A stretch of 64,000 bases of DNA from Acanthamoeba castellanii str. Neff (lineage: Eukaryota; Discosea; Longamoebia; Acanthamoebidae): assembly GCF_000313135.1 (NCBI RefSeq), contig NW_004457442.1, positions 111,691 to 175,690 of the forward strand. The letters run 5' to 3'. Under the pieces are notes generated by a model that was not told where the DNA came from, ran no database searches, and was given only the letters and a program-made list of their open reading frames with translations. Each line of letters begins with the position of its first letter. Within the stretch, counting starts at the first letter, position 1. Of the stretch, positions 1 to 11,432 are shown one piece after another. The position numbers and the translations under genes are program-made.

Positions 1-73
1 CCTCCCCCCGCTCGCCTGTTGGCATCTTGTTGGTTTGTAGCTCATCCCTTCGGCCAACTTGCATCATCCAGAT

Positions 74-2753
74 ATGGACTTCGTGACCGAGAACGGAACG
101 CAGTGGGCAGTCAAGGTGTCGGCCAAGGACCAATCCGAACAGTTCCTCAAGCTCAAGCAGCTCGCAGAGGAGCACGGGGTAGGCGTGTCTTAATTGTGAT
201 ATTTTTATTTGTTTTTTTAACTCTTCAATTTCTTCTTTTCTTTTTTTGTCATCTATCTGCAGTGCCGCATCATTGGACCGGTCGGCAACCTTCGCGACTA
301 CTTCCTTCTTGAACACGACCCCAACCACCGAGCCAGGAGGAGCATTGCAGAGGTGCGCTACGTGCCAGTGGGTTTTAGCCCCCCCCCCACATTTTCCTGG
401 GCTCACAACTCTCTGTGCAGGTGGACACCGCACTGGCGGTCCATCCGCACGTAGAATGGTCCGAGATGCAGGAGCTGCGCACCCATGCCAAGCGCATGGA
501 GCTTATCACGGGTACTATTATTGCTCTTCTTGGTCATGCTAGGAGAGAGCAGGCTAACGTGTAGCGGTTCTAGACCCCTTGTACCCTGCCCAGCACCACC
601 TGCACAACCCACACGGCAGGGACCTCCACGTCATTCCCGCCTGGGAAAGAGGCCTGTCGGGTCGCGGCATCGGTACGCTTGGCTCTCGCGCATGCAATGG
701 GTGTCCAGTGCGTGTGTTGTCTAATCTGGGCTGGAACGTTCATCGTCGCGGGGTGCGTGGTCATGGCACAGCTATCTCCCTCGTGGACGACGGCCTGGAG
801 TGGCGCCACAAGGACTTTGGCGAAGGGTCGCGCTTCCTTGCGGAGGGATCGAAGGACTGGAACGGACGAGACGACGATCCTACTCCTGTGCGCTCGGACG
901 ACACCCACGGCACCGGTACTACTCCCTCTGCTGTCTAGATCTATGGGCTCTTGCAGCTTGCTGACCACCGTGTGGACGCTGCACAGCCTGCGCCGGTCTC
1001 GCCTACGCCGGCATGAACGACGGCACCTGTGGCGTGGGTTTGGCTTTTGCGTACGACCTCCGCTCGCCCGCCTTCCCTATCCAGCAGGGCAATGATCCAC
1101 ATTCATTGAATTGCACCGTTGATTGTACAAACACAGGGCCAAGGTGAGCGGTCAGCGACTGATTTCGGGCGGCGTGACGGATGCCATGGTGCGTGCAATC
1201 CTCCCCTCCACCACTCCCCTCCTATGAGGCGCTATTGCTCAACTCTTAAACTTCGCACAGGAAGCAGCAGCGCTCTCGTACCGCAACGATCTCAACCACA
1301 TCTACTCCTGTTCGTGGGGTTCGTGACACGATTTAGGAGGATGAGTGGCCGGAGTCGTAGTAGTAACTCTTCGTTCTACTTCCAGGGCCGCCCGATGAAG
1401 GACTAAACGTGGAGGGACCCAAACACCTGATGCAGCAGACCTTTATCGAGGGCACCACCAACGGCAGGAATGGAAAGGGCACGATCTTCATGTGGGCCGG
1501 CGGCAACGGAGGCGGTGCCAGGGACAACGTCAACTATGACGGCGTACGCGCCACAGCAGCATTGATAACCAGTCGGGAGCGGAATGTGTGACGTGACTGA
1601 CGACTGCTTTGCTTTTTTTTTCCATTCCAGTACGCCAACAGCATCTACTCGATTGCCATCGCCTCTGTCAATGGTGACGGCCGCAAGGCAGACTACAGCG
1701 AAGAGGGAGCCCCGTTGGTGGTGAGCGCCACCTCGAGCCCGCCCTACGTCACCACCACCGGCGTCAAAGGAGGCTGCGAGTACGAACTTCGCCATACTTC
1801 CTTTGCCTCAGCGACCCTCTCCCTAACGCGCCGCACAGCCGAAGGTTCAGCGGCACCTCAGCCTCGGCTCCCATGATCTCCGGCGTTGTCGCCCTCATGC
1901 TGGAGGCCAACCCCAACCTCACCTGGCGGGTACGTACTGTCGCGGGCACATTCGCTGCGCCGCTTTTTTATCGTTTGTTGATTTTTGTTTGCTACTTGGT
2001 CAGGACGTGCAAAACATCCTGCTGCGAACGGCTGCGAAGAATGATGAGGGAGACATCGACTGGGTGGTCAACGGGGCCGGTCTCCACGTCAATCACAAGG
2101 TAAACCGTCAGAACTCCTTTCCTTGCACGATCTGGCTAACGACGGATTACGCACGCCATTTTTCTGGTAGTATGGGTTTGGGTTGTGCGATGCGGCTGAG
2201 GCCACGGCCATGGCGGCCACTGCCCCACTGCTTCCCCCGGCCACCACCCCAGTCGTGGTGACGTGGACCGGCTCCGTGGTACCAACCTGTGTCTCTGGCA
2301 TGCAATTCTCTACAATTCCCTGTCTTGATGGGGTTTTGCAGTCCATTCCAGACCGCAGCACCGCGGCGGCGACCATTCCGCTGCAGACCAATGCCAACAT
2401 CAAGGTGGAGCACGTCCAAGTCCGCTTTGTCGCCAGCCACCCTCGGAGGGGAGGTAAAACCACCACCGTCACCACTGCCTAACTCCCCACATCAGCCATT
2501 AGTCCTGACATTCTTGATTCCTCCCCCCCCCACAGACTTGAGCATTACGCTGAAGTCCCCTTACGGGACGAGCAGCGTGCTGGCGCTACAGCACAGGGAC
2601 GTAGGCCGAGACTACGACTGGACGTTCATGTCGATGCGCCACTGGGGCGAGAGCTCCGCGGGCGTGTGGACCCTGGTGGTCACCGACATGAAGGTCGGCG
2701 CAGTCGGGCAAGTCACCGGGGTCACGTTGACCCTGCGCGGAACACAGCCATGA
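74..2753 (+). CDS. Kexin/furin-like proprotein convertase (subtilisin family S8B), 5' incomplete
   Basis: Secretory-pathway serine endoprotease predicted to cut proproteins after basic residues. About ten exons keep one frame. A prodomain (74-660) precedes the catalytic domain. The catalytic Asp lies in SLVDDG (about 780-800), the His in DDTHGT (about 900, just before an intron), the oxyanion Asn in WAGGNGGG (about 1495) and the Ser in SGTSASAP (about 1850-1872). The motif YSCSWGPPDEG spans an intron at 1318-1385. A P/Homo B domain (about 2340-2750) ends GVTLTLRGTQP-stop. No transmembrane tail follows. The first ATG seen (74) lacks a signal peptide and sits right after an acceptor-like CAG, so a signal-peptide exon probably lies upstream. 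Family assignment is firm; the exact 5' end is not. Confidence 0.9.
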
Positions 2754-2940
2754 AGCAGCGCCACACGGTCATTTGGTGGGCAAACCGTGGACCCAGGGTT
2801 CAATCGGTTACCCTCGCCCCCCGCTGCTCAATCGCTGTCGCGCAGCCGTCAGGCCTGAGGTGAAAAAGAGGATTGTTGGGTACATTTTTTTGATGAAGCA
2901 ATGGGGCTCGACCGACCGATACGAAAGGAGTCCCGCCCGC

Positions 2941-4587
2941 TCAGCTGAGTATGCAGGAGGAGGCCGGTGAGCGCTTCGGCTCAGAGGAGATGTCGTGCAT
3001 GTTGGCCTGCAGCGCGTGGGGCGCAAAGGGGCATTGGTCTCGGCGTTAAAAAGCAGGAGGCGAGCTGCGTCTGCGAGGCGGGGGCGTACGGCGACAAAGT
3101 GGAACAGCTCATCCAGGATCTCCTGCACGAATCCCATCTTGGCGTCGATGGAGGTGCGGAGATGGTCGGCCGCTGGGTTGGACCCGAGGTAGATCTTCCT
3201 GGCCCGCTTGGTCTTGAGCGAAGCCGGCAGTGGCGGAAGGCCGAACACCTTCATCAGACCAGGCGACCAGGCGTGGCTCACGTCAGCATGACCCAGACCA
3301 CTCAACTCAAAGGAGCAAAGGGCAGAGGGGCGAGAGAGGGGCTGACCTCGGAGTCGACGGCGGTGACGTTGGGTTCGCTGAAGGGGAAGTAGTTCCATAC
3401 GACGACGTACTTGATGACGGGAGCGCGCTGCGGGAGCGGGTGGAAGCGCACGGAGAGCATGGGCAGGGGCGTGCGTCGAGAGCAGTTGCATCTCCAGATG
3501 TTCGGACGTGCGCGTTGTCAGCGATTTGATGACTGTCTCACACAACGAGAAAAAAGGTGAGACACTTTGACCCGCCACGGGACACGCACACGCACGACCG
3601 CACGACCGCACACACGCAGTCCTGGACACGCACCTCTGTCCCATAGGAACATCTTGAAGGACGGGAGGGGCTCCAACGGCTCGCGCCGCAGGTACACGAA
3701 CGTGTCTCGGAACAGCGCCCGCGGGCACGCCTTCTTGTCATCATCGCCTGGCTTGCGCTTCGCCTCGAGGCCTTCGCCGGCATTCTCAGGTTCGACCACT
3801 TCCTCTCTGACTCACCGGGGGGGGGACCACACAGGGATCAGTGCGTGGAGAAGGGTGGGAGGCCTCATGGGCTCGAATGCGCGCACCCGTCGTCGAACGA
3901 AGTGGCCTTGGCAACGTCCCGCATCCAGGCTTCGATCCGTCGCCACAGCCGAAGGTACTGCAAGCGCCTCCCCGCCCTGTATAACTCCTATTCTCATCCA
4001 CGCCACGTTGGGTTGAGCTTCGCTTTCGTTCTTTTCTCCTCCTATCGTTCTTTGGCAGGGCGTCGTACCTTGGGATTGACGCGGTGGTGGTAGAGCGACG
4101 AGGCCGGTGGTGCCGCTGCTGCGGGGTCGGTGCAGTCGGCGCTCGAGGTGATGGCGAGGAGGGCCGGTAGGTCGGCGCCAGGCGGCAGGAGGGGCGTCCA
4201 CAGGCCCACGTGCCCACACGCCACGCGGTCGAACCGGCGGCACACGAGGCTCCACCGGCACAGGTCGGCCGCGGTCGGTCGGCTCAGCTCCCACACGAGC
4301 CACAGCAGCTCTTCGGGCAGCGCCAGCAGCGGGCTCTGCTGTTGTTGGTCGTCGTCGCTGCTGTCGGCCTCGGCCTGGGCCTCGGCGGGTCCGTCCAGTA
4401 GGGCGCTGGCGGCCTGGTGGGAGGACTCCTCGGCCGCGGTGAGCCACCGGGGGCGGAAGTGCCCCTGGCCTGGGGCGGGCGGGAGCGAGGTGGTGCCGAA
4501 TGGAGGGAGGAAGGAGGCCATGCAGTACCGCGCCAGTAGCACCTCGTTCTCTTCCTCAAGCAACGCCGTCAGTGGTGAGCCCAACAT
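2941..4587 (-). CDS. F-box protein with unidentified C-terminal region
   Basis: Probable substrate receptor of an SCF ubiquitin ligase. The first exon (4587-4070) has a low-complexity start and then an F-box (about 4300-4165: LPEELLWLVWELSRP followed by LCRWSLVCRRF and HVGLW). After a GT-AG intron (4069-3959) the text reads YLRLWRRIEAWMRDVAKA. Further exons carry FVYLRREPLEPLPSFKMFLW (about 3700-3640), VIKYVVVWNYFPFSEPN (about 3420-3370) and MKVFGLPPLPASLKTKRA (about 3250-3200). The end reads SPASSCILS-stop at 2941, after an intron at about 3101-3021. The C-terminal half resembles no family I can name. The F-box/SUKH/ApaG layout of FBXO3 was considered but no ApaG motif is visible. Some splice sites between 3960 and 3520 are uncertain. 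It is divergent to the next gene, with 132 bp between the starts. Confidence 0.72.
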
Positions 4588-4719
4588 GCTTCGATTTCGG
4601 TTTCAGTCTATGTAACTGAACCGAAGAGGACGTACAACTGTGATGAACAGGGAAGAACTGCTTCTGCTTCTTCCCCCACTCCAGTAAAGCGGCCGTGTGG
4701 CTGTGCGACAAGGAGTTGG

Positions 4720-5760
4720 GTGATGAAATTTCGTATGGAGGAGAAATTGAAAGGAAAAGAAAAAGAAATGAACAACAAGAAGGAGGCGCCGGAAGATCAG
4801 ATCACCGGATTGCGTAACGTTGCAAAGATGAGCAAACGGAAGACGGGTAAGGATGATTCGACTCCGCATGAGAACGAAGAGCTGAGCGAACGGCAATCCA
4901 ACGGGAAGCGGGACAAGAAGAAGCAGAAGAAGGCACGGAGGGAGGAGATGGAGGCTTCGGCACAGACGGAAAAGAAGACCCACAAGAGGAAGCGCGTAGA
5001 TGAGGAAGACGAGGAAGACACAAGTGGCTACAACGATCGCGGCCCAAAGGACAGCATCAAGCAGGGCGCCGTCAGCAAGAAGGACTCGAAAAAGAAGAAG
5101 AAGAAGAGCAAGAAGGCCAAGAAGGCCCCGAGTAGCGAAGATGATGCTGAGAAAATGAGCGAAGCGAAGGCCAAGAAGGAGGAGAAGAAGAAGGCCAGTA
5201 AGAAGGAGAAGAAGAAGAGCAAGAAGGAAAAGAAAGCGAAGAAGAGCAAAGCGACCACCGAAGAGAAGGAGAAGGCGAGCAACGGCGATTCAGCAAAGAA
5301 GGAGAAGGAAGTAGAGGCGGGAGCGTCATCTGCCACTTCGAATTCGAGCAACGGCGGCAGCGATCAGGGAGGAGCAGGATGGAATAATTGGGAGGCAAGC
5401 TCGTTCGGCGACGATGCGAGAAAGAACAAATTCCTGCGGCTCATGGGCGCGAAGAAGACCGAGGACAATCCATCGCAGCCACCGCAGAAGAAGGGCCTCT
5501 TTGGCAGCTTGCGTGCCTCCTCCGCACCGGAGCCGTCAGCGATCGACTCATCGACGGAGCAGAAGATTACGCACGATCTCACCTCGCAATTCCAAGATGC
5601 CCTCCAGCGGCGCAACTGCCGAGGAGGCATCGGGCTCGATTCGGGTACCAAGAAGTCGGACCGCAGTGCCGAGCCTCAGCCTCACCCCTATGCGGGCGGC
5701 AAGGCCTCGACCAAGCTCCACATCGACGATTATCCGAAATCGATTAAATTCGACGATTAA
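4720..5760 (+). CDS. Lys/Glu-rich nuclear-type protein with small-acidic-protein-like (SMAP) domain
   Basis: Single-exon gene of 346 residues (ATG at 4720 or 4726). The first two thirds are highly charged Lys/Glu runs with many KKEKK and KKSKK stretches, like nucleolar or RNA-associated proteins. The C-terminal region carries WNNWEASSFGDDARKNKFLRL followed by MGAKK (about 5380-5460) and later SQFQDALQRRNCRGGIGL (about 5585-5640). That order of KFLRLMG then RR/GGIGL matches the SMAP domain (established family knowledge). Function is unknown. The ATGs are preceded by an A-rich leader, and no intron is needed. Confidence 0.75.
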   Translation: MMKFRMEEKLKGKEKEMNNKKEAPEDQITGLRNVAKMSKRKTGKDDSTPHENEELSERQSNGKRDKKKQKKARREEMEASAQTEKKTHKRKRVDEEDEEDTSGYNDRGPKDSIKQGAVSKKDSKKKKKKSKKAKKAPSSEDDAEKMSEAKAKKEEKKKASKKEKKKSKKEKKAKKSKATTEEKEKASNGDSAKKEKEVEAGASSATSNSSNGGSDQGGAGWNNWEASSFGDDARKNKFLRLMGAKKTEDNPSQPPQKKGLFGSLRASSAPEPSAIDSSTEQKITHDLTSQFQDALQRRNCRGGIGLDSGTKKSDRSAEPQPHPYAGGKASTKLHIDDYPKSIKFDD

Positions 5761-5838
5761 TCGTCACGTTCATCTTGACAAGGCACCCCCTCGCCCTTTC
5801 CTCTGTACACTTGGCCTTGCGTCTTCGATCTCGGGTGT

Positions 5839-7034
5839 CTAGGCGTTGGGAGAGGCATCGCTGCCCTCGAGATTGAGGCGTGTCGAGGCGTAGTTGGTGT
5901 AGCACTTGAACTCGTTGGAGAGCTTGTTGTGCCTCGGGCGCCACTGGCACTCTCGTATGGCGCCACAGCCCACGTTCTCCTGAGCCATCAGGTAGTCCGT
6001 CATCACCCGCCCTACACACAGGATCACCACACCGCCCGACACCGTGTAAGCACAACCATCAAGCCAAGGGTGCATCAAGGAGAAGGAGCTCACAACGTTG
6101 AAGAGAGAGTGAGAAAAGCATACCAGTCGCGGCGAGGAAGCGAGCGCTGGGCTTAGCGAGGAGGCGCACGGTCTCCATGTACTGGCTCATGCACTCCTCG
6201 TTCAAGAACGGCGGGTCTATGAGCACCATGTCAAAGCCGGCCTTGAACTGGCTCTAATGGTGGCCGTGTTACATCAGCAGCATCATCATCAAGCAAACGG
6301 CGATGAAGGCTCAACGACGTACCGAGTTGTTGGACTCGTCGCCGAAAGCGGTTGGGTGCTTGTAGTCGTAGAAGACGAACTCGTCGGGGTACGCTCGCTC
6401 GAACCGTCTATCGTACTCGAACAGCACCAGCTCCACCTCCTCTCGCGCGCCCTTCTCGTTGAGCAGTTTCTGTTCTCACCGCACACACACACGCACCACC
6501 CACCGCACGCACACGTGTCCGTTTGAGTGAGTGCCATGGATGCCACGCATTCCATTCATTCCCCCCGCTCGGGGCCTGACGCGGTGAAGGGGCGCACCTT
6601 GAGGGCGATGAAGGCGGTCGGGGTGGAGAGGAAGGCGACCCGCCCACCAGCGCCCGCCTGCTCCCGCACCTCTTCGGCTATGGTGCGGGCCGTCTCCTCT
6701 GTGTACTGCAGTGGGCTTGGGGTGAGCCGCAGCCCCAGTTTTGTGGAGTAGACGAAAAAAGTAAAGCAAAGAAGATGGAAGAGACGCTGGAGAAGGCTCT
6801 ACGTCTTGAAGAGGAAGAAGTAGGGGAGAGTACCCAAAATTGAGAGAGCTGCCAGTCCTCCTCGACGACTGCAACTTCGGCAGGGGCCTTGGCCTGTTGG
6901 GTTTGGGCGGACAGGAACTCGTTGAGGGCCAGCAGCGCGTGGGCCGAGAGCGCCGGCATATCATCGTCGTCGTCGTCGTCCTCGTACGCGGCCCTCTTCA
7001 CGTTGTTCAGCCTCGACGCCAGCGTGGCCTCCAT
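5839..7034 (-). CDS. EEF1AKMT1: eEF1A lysine methyltransferase 1 homolog (N6AMT2 family)
   Basis: Class I SAM-dependent methyltransferase. In humans this family methylates Lys79 of elongation factor eEF1A. The N-terminus MPALSAHALLALNEFL (about 6960-6910) matches the family opening, preceded here by MEATLASRLNNV and a run of seven Asp. Then come QLSQFWV (about 6850), a segment with VAFLSTPTAF (about 6630), the YDRRF/FVFYDYKHP region (about 6410-6350) and the diagnostic catalytic motif VLIDPPFLNEECM (about 6230-6190). The end is NLEGSDASPNA-stop. Introns interrupt about 6830-6710, 6590-6470, 6330-6255 and 6125-6010. An in-frame ATG at 7148 could extend the start; 7034 is preferred because it leads directly into the conserved region. 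Confidence 0.88.
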
Positions 7035-7162
7035 CTCCTGCTTCTGTGGCGATGTGGTAACTTGTTCCTCTCGCCGCCCCACAAATGATGGTTTAATTTT
7101 CTCACCTTTCTGGTTTTCCTGGACGCTGCGCATTGGTTCCACCTTCATCGCGGAATTTCACA

Positions 7163-8872
7163 TTAAGGCTCTGTTGTTGGTTGCTGCTGGCCATCCACGA
7201 ATGTCAGGAGGCGGTGGCGCGCGAACCAGGCCTCCAGCCGCTCCAGACCAGCAGAGGCGTCGGCGCTGCTGCTGTCCGCGTCGGCTGATGCTTGCGCTGT
7301 GGCGCCTGCGGCGGTGGCGGCGGCCTCGTCGCGCGCCCGCCGGAGGCGACTGGCCAGGGCGACCACCTGTTGGCGCGTCACGGCCTCGTCCCTGCCGCCT
7401 ACCATCTGCCACAGCTCCTCGATCTTCTCCTCGTCTACGAATCGCCACTCGCCTGCAGCACTTGCGTTAGTGGTTGCGAGTTGTGTGTGTGTGTGGTGTG
7501 TCGTGTGTGTGTGTCTGTGGACGTCTACCGAGTCGCCCGGTGAGCCCGACGTCGTCGAGGTCGATGTTGCCGATGCGGACGCGATGCAGGTGGAGCAGCG
7601 GGAGGCGCACGCGTGCACACATGCGCCGGATCACGCGGTTCCTGCCCTCCCGTATCTCGAGCGAGAGCTTCGTCGTGGTGCCTCGCGCCAACAGCTTCCT
7701 CCGCTTCTTGCTCACCTTTTCCTTCTTGTCCTCGTTCGCCTCTTCTTTCTCTTCTTCACCCCTTCCCTCGCCTCCTTGCACACCAACGTCGTCTTCCTCC
7801 TTCTCCTTCTCCTTCTTCTCTTCTCGTCGTCTCTTCGCCTCTCTGTCTCCATCGTCGCCCGCTGCGCTGCTCTCGCTCAGGCCCTTCCGCTTGTGCGGAC
7901 CCTCTTCCTGGCCGCTGCAGTCCGCTGCGGGGGTGGCCGTGGCCGTGGCCGTGGTGGCGGTTGTAGTGGTGGTACTACTCAGAGACGAGTCCGTGGTCTG
8001 CGGGTGGTGGATGGTGATGTGGGCGGCCCTGGCCGGCTCCTCGCCCTTGTACAGATCGACGCCCTGCAGCATCTGCTGTATGCGAGGATCGTCCAGCGTC
8101 AGGTCGGCCTCCGCTATCGTCAACTCGTAGATCTTGCTGATCCTGTGTTGTGGGTGGCCGCCAGTGAGCGGTCGTTGGCTAACGAGATAGGAGAGGAGGG
8201 GACGTGGCTGGTCAGGTACCGATTGCCCTTCTTGGTGATGACGTGGCCTAGATCGCCGTCGTTGGTGAACATGAGGAGGCCGGTGGTGTCCTTGTCGAGC
8301 CGCCCGATGCAGCCGAAGCCCTCCGGCATACCTACGGGTGCGCACACATGAAGTGAATGAGTGAGCCGGGGCTGTTGTCAACAATAGCAAGAGAAGAGGG
8401 CGCACCTTGCAGACAAGCGTTGAGTGTCTTCTTGCCGTAGTCGCTCTTCAGCGCCGAGATGGCTCCGCCCGGCTTGTTCAACGCCACCACCCTCGTCTTC
8501 AGCCGCTCCAGCTCTCGCTGCCTTGGCACCACCCCAAGCTATCAGCATTATTAAATATGGTAAATCAAATACAAAATATAATCCATAAGTGGTAAATTGG
8601 ACCTACCAATCGATTTCTTGGCCATCTACGAGGACGTGGTCCTCCTCGAGATAGACGAGGGCATGCAGGGAGGGGCTGGGGTTGACGGCCGGAGCCGCGG
8701 TCTCCTCCATCACGGGGTGGGTGCGAATCTGAATGCGCGATCGGTCAGCGTAGTAAATGTTCTCGATGTCCTTGCGGCTCATGCTCGTAAATTGGCTAAG
8801 GAACTTATCGAGACGCATCGGCACAAAGTGGGCCGGCGGTAGCTTCACCATCTGCGACGCGGCCATCTTCAT
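7163..8872 (-). CDS. RsuA/RluB-family pseudouridine synthase with large low-complexity insert
   Basis: Predicted to isomerise uridine to pseudouridine in rRNA or another RNA, possibly in an organelle given the bacterial-type family. An S4-like RNA-binding segment (MRLDKFLSQFTSMSRKDIE, about 8820-8760) is followed by VVALNKPGG (about 8490), then the catalytic block IGRLDKDTTGLLMFTNDGD (about 8315-8255) with the nucleophilic Asp in RLDKD. Next come KIYELTIAEADLTLDD (about 8135-8090) and, after an insert, EIREGRNRVIRRM (about 7660-7620). The insert (about 7990-7700) is a Thr run plus Lys/Glu-rich sequence that splits the fold. A C-terminal extension of about 110 residues is Ala-rich. Start chosen at 8872; 8896 is possible. 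Divergent to the secreted-protein gene at 9133. Confidence 0.85.
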
Positions 8873-8941
8873 CTCCTCCAGCAATACGACCAACAAAATA
8901 AAACCAAAGGAAATGTTGTTTTCTGTGTTTTCTTGTCAGAG

Positions 8942-9075
8942 TTCGGCCGAAGTCACTGGTGGAACCATGAACCCTTGTTGTTGCTACCCTTGCCAGACCA
9001 CTATCCGCGCAAGCATGTTCGGTCGAAACCCCACCAACGAGATGGAAAGGCAATCAACCGAAACCCACATAAAAG
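8942..9075 (+). promoter_or_regulatory. Promoter of secreted protein copy A: two TTCGGYCGAA palindromes and TATA-like box
   Basis: TTCGGCCGAA lies at 8942-8951 and TTCGGTCGAA at 9018-9027. CCCACATAAAAG (box at about 9064-9075) lies 58 bp before the ATG at 9133. The same palindrome and the same ACATAAAA box recur upstream of copy B (18571-18709). The pairing of the two motifs is seen directly; a regulatory role is inferred. Confidence 0.55.
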
Positions 9076-9132
9076 CTCCTCTTCTCTCTGCTCTCGTCAT
9101 TCACCTTTCTTCCGCTCCAAACCCAACCACCA

Positions 9133-9831
9133 ATGGCCCGCTTCACTCACCTGATGCCGCTGTTTGCCTTCGCCTTGGCTTTTGTAGTCCTGACCGTGCC
9201 TCCCTCTCAGGCCGCCAAGGGCGGGCGTCCTGCGGGCCACCCTCATCACCCTCATCATCCTCATCATTCCGGAGGATTCTTAGACACCACGTGCCGCGAG
9301 GTGCCCTTCACGCCTGAGGGCCTGGCCAGGCTAGAGCCCATCAAGGCCGCCAACCTGGGCACCTTCAACTGCTCGGGCTCCTTCACCTACTACGACCCGT
9401 CGACCGGCCACGTGACGGCCACCATTGACCTGCCCTGGTTCAACCAGTCCACGCTCTACGAGCCCTCGTGCGGCTGCTGGGTCACCACCAGCTTCGCCTT
9501 CGGACCCACCCTCCCGCCGCTGGTCATCCGCGAGTACGGCAACGCGCTGCCGGGCCGCGCCGAAGAGGGCACGTGCCTGGAGTTCGACTGGCCCGAGGAC
9601 GACGGCAACATCACCCAGTCGATCGCCTTCGGGCGCAACATGCACTTCAACGTGCACCGCGACCTGCCCTACCTGCGCCAGAGCGACGGCACGCTCACGC
9701 GCCACCAGTCGTTTTATCGGGTGGCCGGCACGCAGAACGAGCTCGTCGTGGTGCGCAAGTTCAACGAGGCCGGCTTCATCGACTGGATCGAGAACCTCGT
9801 CTGTCTCATGGTCGAGCCTCAGCTCTTGTGA
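9133..9831 (+). CDS. Secreted Cys-containing protein, copy A (no recognised domain)
   Basis: Intronless gene of 232 residues with a clear signal peptide (about residues 1-27, hydrophobic LMPLFAFALAFVVLTV, cleavage near SQA-AKG). A short His/Pro repeat (HPHHPHHPHH) follows, present only in this copy. The mature part has conserved Cys in TTC, FNCSG, SCGCW, TCLEF and NLVCLMV, with N-glycosylation sequons NCS, NQS and NIT. I do not recognise the fold. Copy B at 17850-18506 on the other strand has an almost identical mature protein, with only a few substitutions. The role is unknown; extracellular, vacuolar or cyst-wall location is possible. Confidence 0.85.
   Translation: MARFTHLMPLFAFALAFVVLTVPPSQAAKGGRPAGHPHHPHHPHHSGGFLDTTCREVPFTPEGLARLEPIKAANLGTFNCSGSFTYYDPSTGHVTATIDLPWFNQSTLYEPSCGCWVTTSFAFGPTLPPLVIREYGNALPGRAEEGTCLEFDWPEDDGNITQSIAFGRNMHFNVHRDLPYLRQSDGTLTRHQSFYRVAGTQNELVVVRKFNEAGFIDWIENLVCLMVEPQLL
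9290..9831. repeat. Inverted repeat arm 1 (coding region of copy A)
   Basis: This stretch matches the reverse complement of 17850-18391 nearly base for base. By eye I count only about four differences between 9350 and 9831, synonymous sites included. Similarity stops abruptly just after the stop codon. The arms are separated by about 8.0 kb. Confidence 0.85.
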
Positions 9832-10037
9832 TGATCAATCATCGCCGTGACGAGAAAGCAGATCACCCCCACCAACCCATGCCCCTGTTGTCGCATCAGC
9901 AGCCTTTTCTTTTCAATACAAAAATTTGTTTTTGTTGGCGTAGAATGTATAAGGCAGCCAAGTCGTTTCGATCGAAATACACCGGGTGGGCTGGTCGGAG
10001 AAAAGTTACAAGAGAAATGTCTGTTGATTCGTGGAGC

Positions 10038-11354
10038 CTAGTACAGAGACCAACAAGCAATGCGAGTGTCGGCTGAGCCCGACACGAGGAGGTTGTCGGT
10101 GTTGGAGAACGCCACGCAGTTGACAGGGCCGGCGTGGGCCTTGAGGATGGCCAGAGGTCGGAGCCGCTGGAAGTCCCACACACGCACGCGCTTGTCCCAG
10201 CCGCCAGTCGCGAAGATACGCTGGTCTCCGCGAATGGCCACGCTACCGACTCCCGCGTGGCCCACCTCCAGCCGCTGCTCCACCGTGACCGGCTCCATTG
10301 CTGGCTCCGAAGGTCGCAGTTGGTGGAGCACCTCGGCCGTGCCCTCGAGAGAAGCACTGTCGCTCGTGTCGCGGCCGAGTGGCAGGCCGGCGCTGAAAAT
10401 GCTGATATGGGTGTCTGCCCCGCCCGACACCCCGCGCACGCCACACCCATTGCCGACCACCGCCAGGTCAAACGCGAGGGGCGGCTCGTCGTGCATGCGT
10501 TTGGCCTCGGGACCAGCCGCGGCTGCTGTCGATGCAAACGGAGCTGATGGCTTGCGGGAGTCCCAGAGGTAGAGCTGCCCATTCTCCCAGACCGAGGCCA
10601 GGTAGGGCTGGCTACCGCCACCGCCGCCGTCAGCTCCTCCTCCGTCGAACAGTCGGATGCACATACACATGCCGGTCTTCGATCGGCTGTCCAGACCCCC
10701 GATGGGTGACGGGAATCGCTGGGCCGCTGCCCGTGTACGCAAGTCCCACAGCGCCACAGCCTCACCTTCACCTCGCCTGCCTTCCTCTTCGCCGTAGACA
10801 GCAAACAAGCCCGAGTTGTCTGCAAGATATCACATGTGATGAGTTCATGGCTACTCGCCAGGGTGGGTGGTGAGGCGGTACGTGCCGCTACTGCTTGAGC
10901 GCTCGAGAACAGAGAGCTTGCAGAAGGCGAGCGTGGCCACAGGGAAGGTCGCTGTGCTGCCACCACCGGTGCCCAGTCGCTCGGTGGCCCACAGCTTCAC
11001 GCACGAGCTGTACCCGCGGCCCTGGGTCAGCAGCTGCTGCCCGCCAGCGACGAAGGCCACCTGCTGCACTCCACCTTCGCCTTCACCTTCGCCGCCGCTG
11101 GCAGCAGTGGCCCTGCGCCCGCTGGTCAGGCTGTGGGCCGTCGGCTCAACTTGCAGACGTCGCTTGGTGCGTAGGGACCACAGGCACACGGCACCACCAG
11201 CGTCGCCCGACACCAACAGCGGCTGCTGATGTGGGGCGGCGCTGGGTGGGGGCACGCACAGGGCCACGGCATTGACGGCCGTCTCGTGGCCGCGCAGCAC
11301 TGCCGTGGGCTCCGGGGGCGGCGCAGCAGCCTTTCGTCCGCTCTTCTTCTCCAT
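10038..11354 (-). CDS. WD40-repeat protein of the GNB1L / Asa1 type
   Basis: Beta-propeller protein. The N-terminus has a first WD repeat, AVLRGHETAVNAVAL (about 11305-11260) closing with AVCLWSLRTKRRL. A second, with SSCVKLWATERLG, lies near 11000. After a short intron (about 10858-10819) come AVALWDLRTR, GQLYLWDSRK, GGADTHISIF, FATGGWDKRVRVWDFQRL and finally LLVSGSADTRIACWSLY-stop. Seven-blade layout, a basic N-terminus (KKSGRK) and an ending right at the last WD strand fit GNB1L/Asa1, a factor of the ASTRA/TTT assembly machinery for PIKK kinases (family knowledge). Gly/Ser-rich loops expand two blades. Other WD40 families cannot be fully excluded. Confidence 0.72.
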
Positions 11355-11432
11355 CTATTTTTAAAAATAACATGAAAGAAAGAAAGATCAAAAGTGTCAG
11401 AAAAAGAAAGAAATGAATGAAAAAAAAATAAG
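11355..11432. promoter_or_regulatory. 78-bp shared divergent promoter
   Basis: Only 78 bp of A-rich sequence separates the start codons of the minus-strand WD40 gene and the plus-strand peptidase gene. Both 5' UTRs and core promoters must fit here or overlap the neighbouring genes. No clear TATA box is seen. Confidence 0.5.

Noticed and set aside
2808..4447. Long overlapping minus-strand frames rich in Arg/Pro as extra genes
   Set aside because: They are shadows of the F-box gene exons in other frames; splice-consistent reading gives a single protein.
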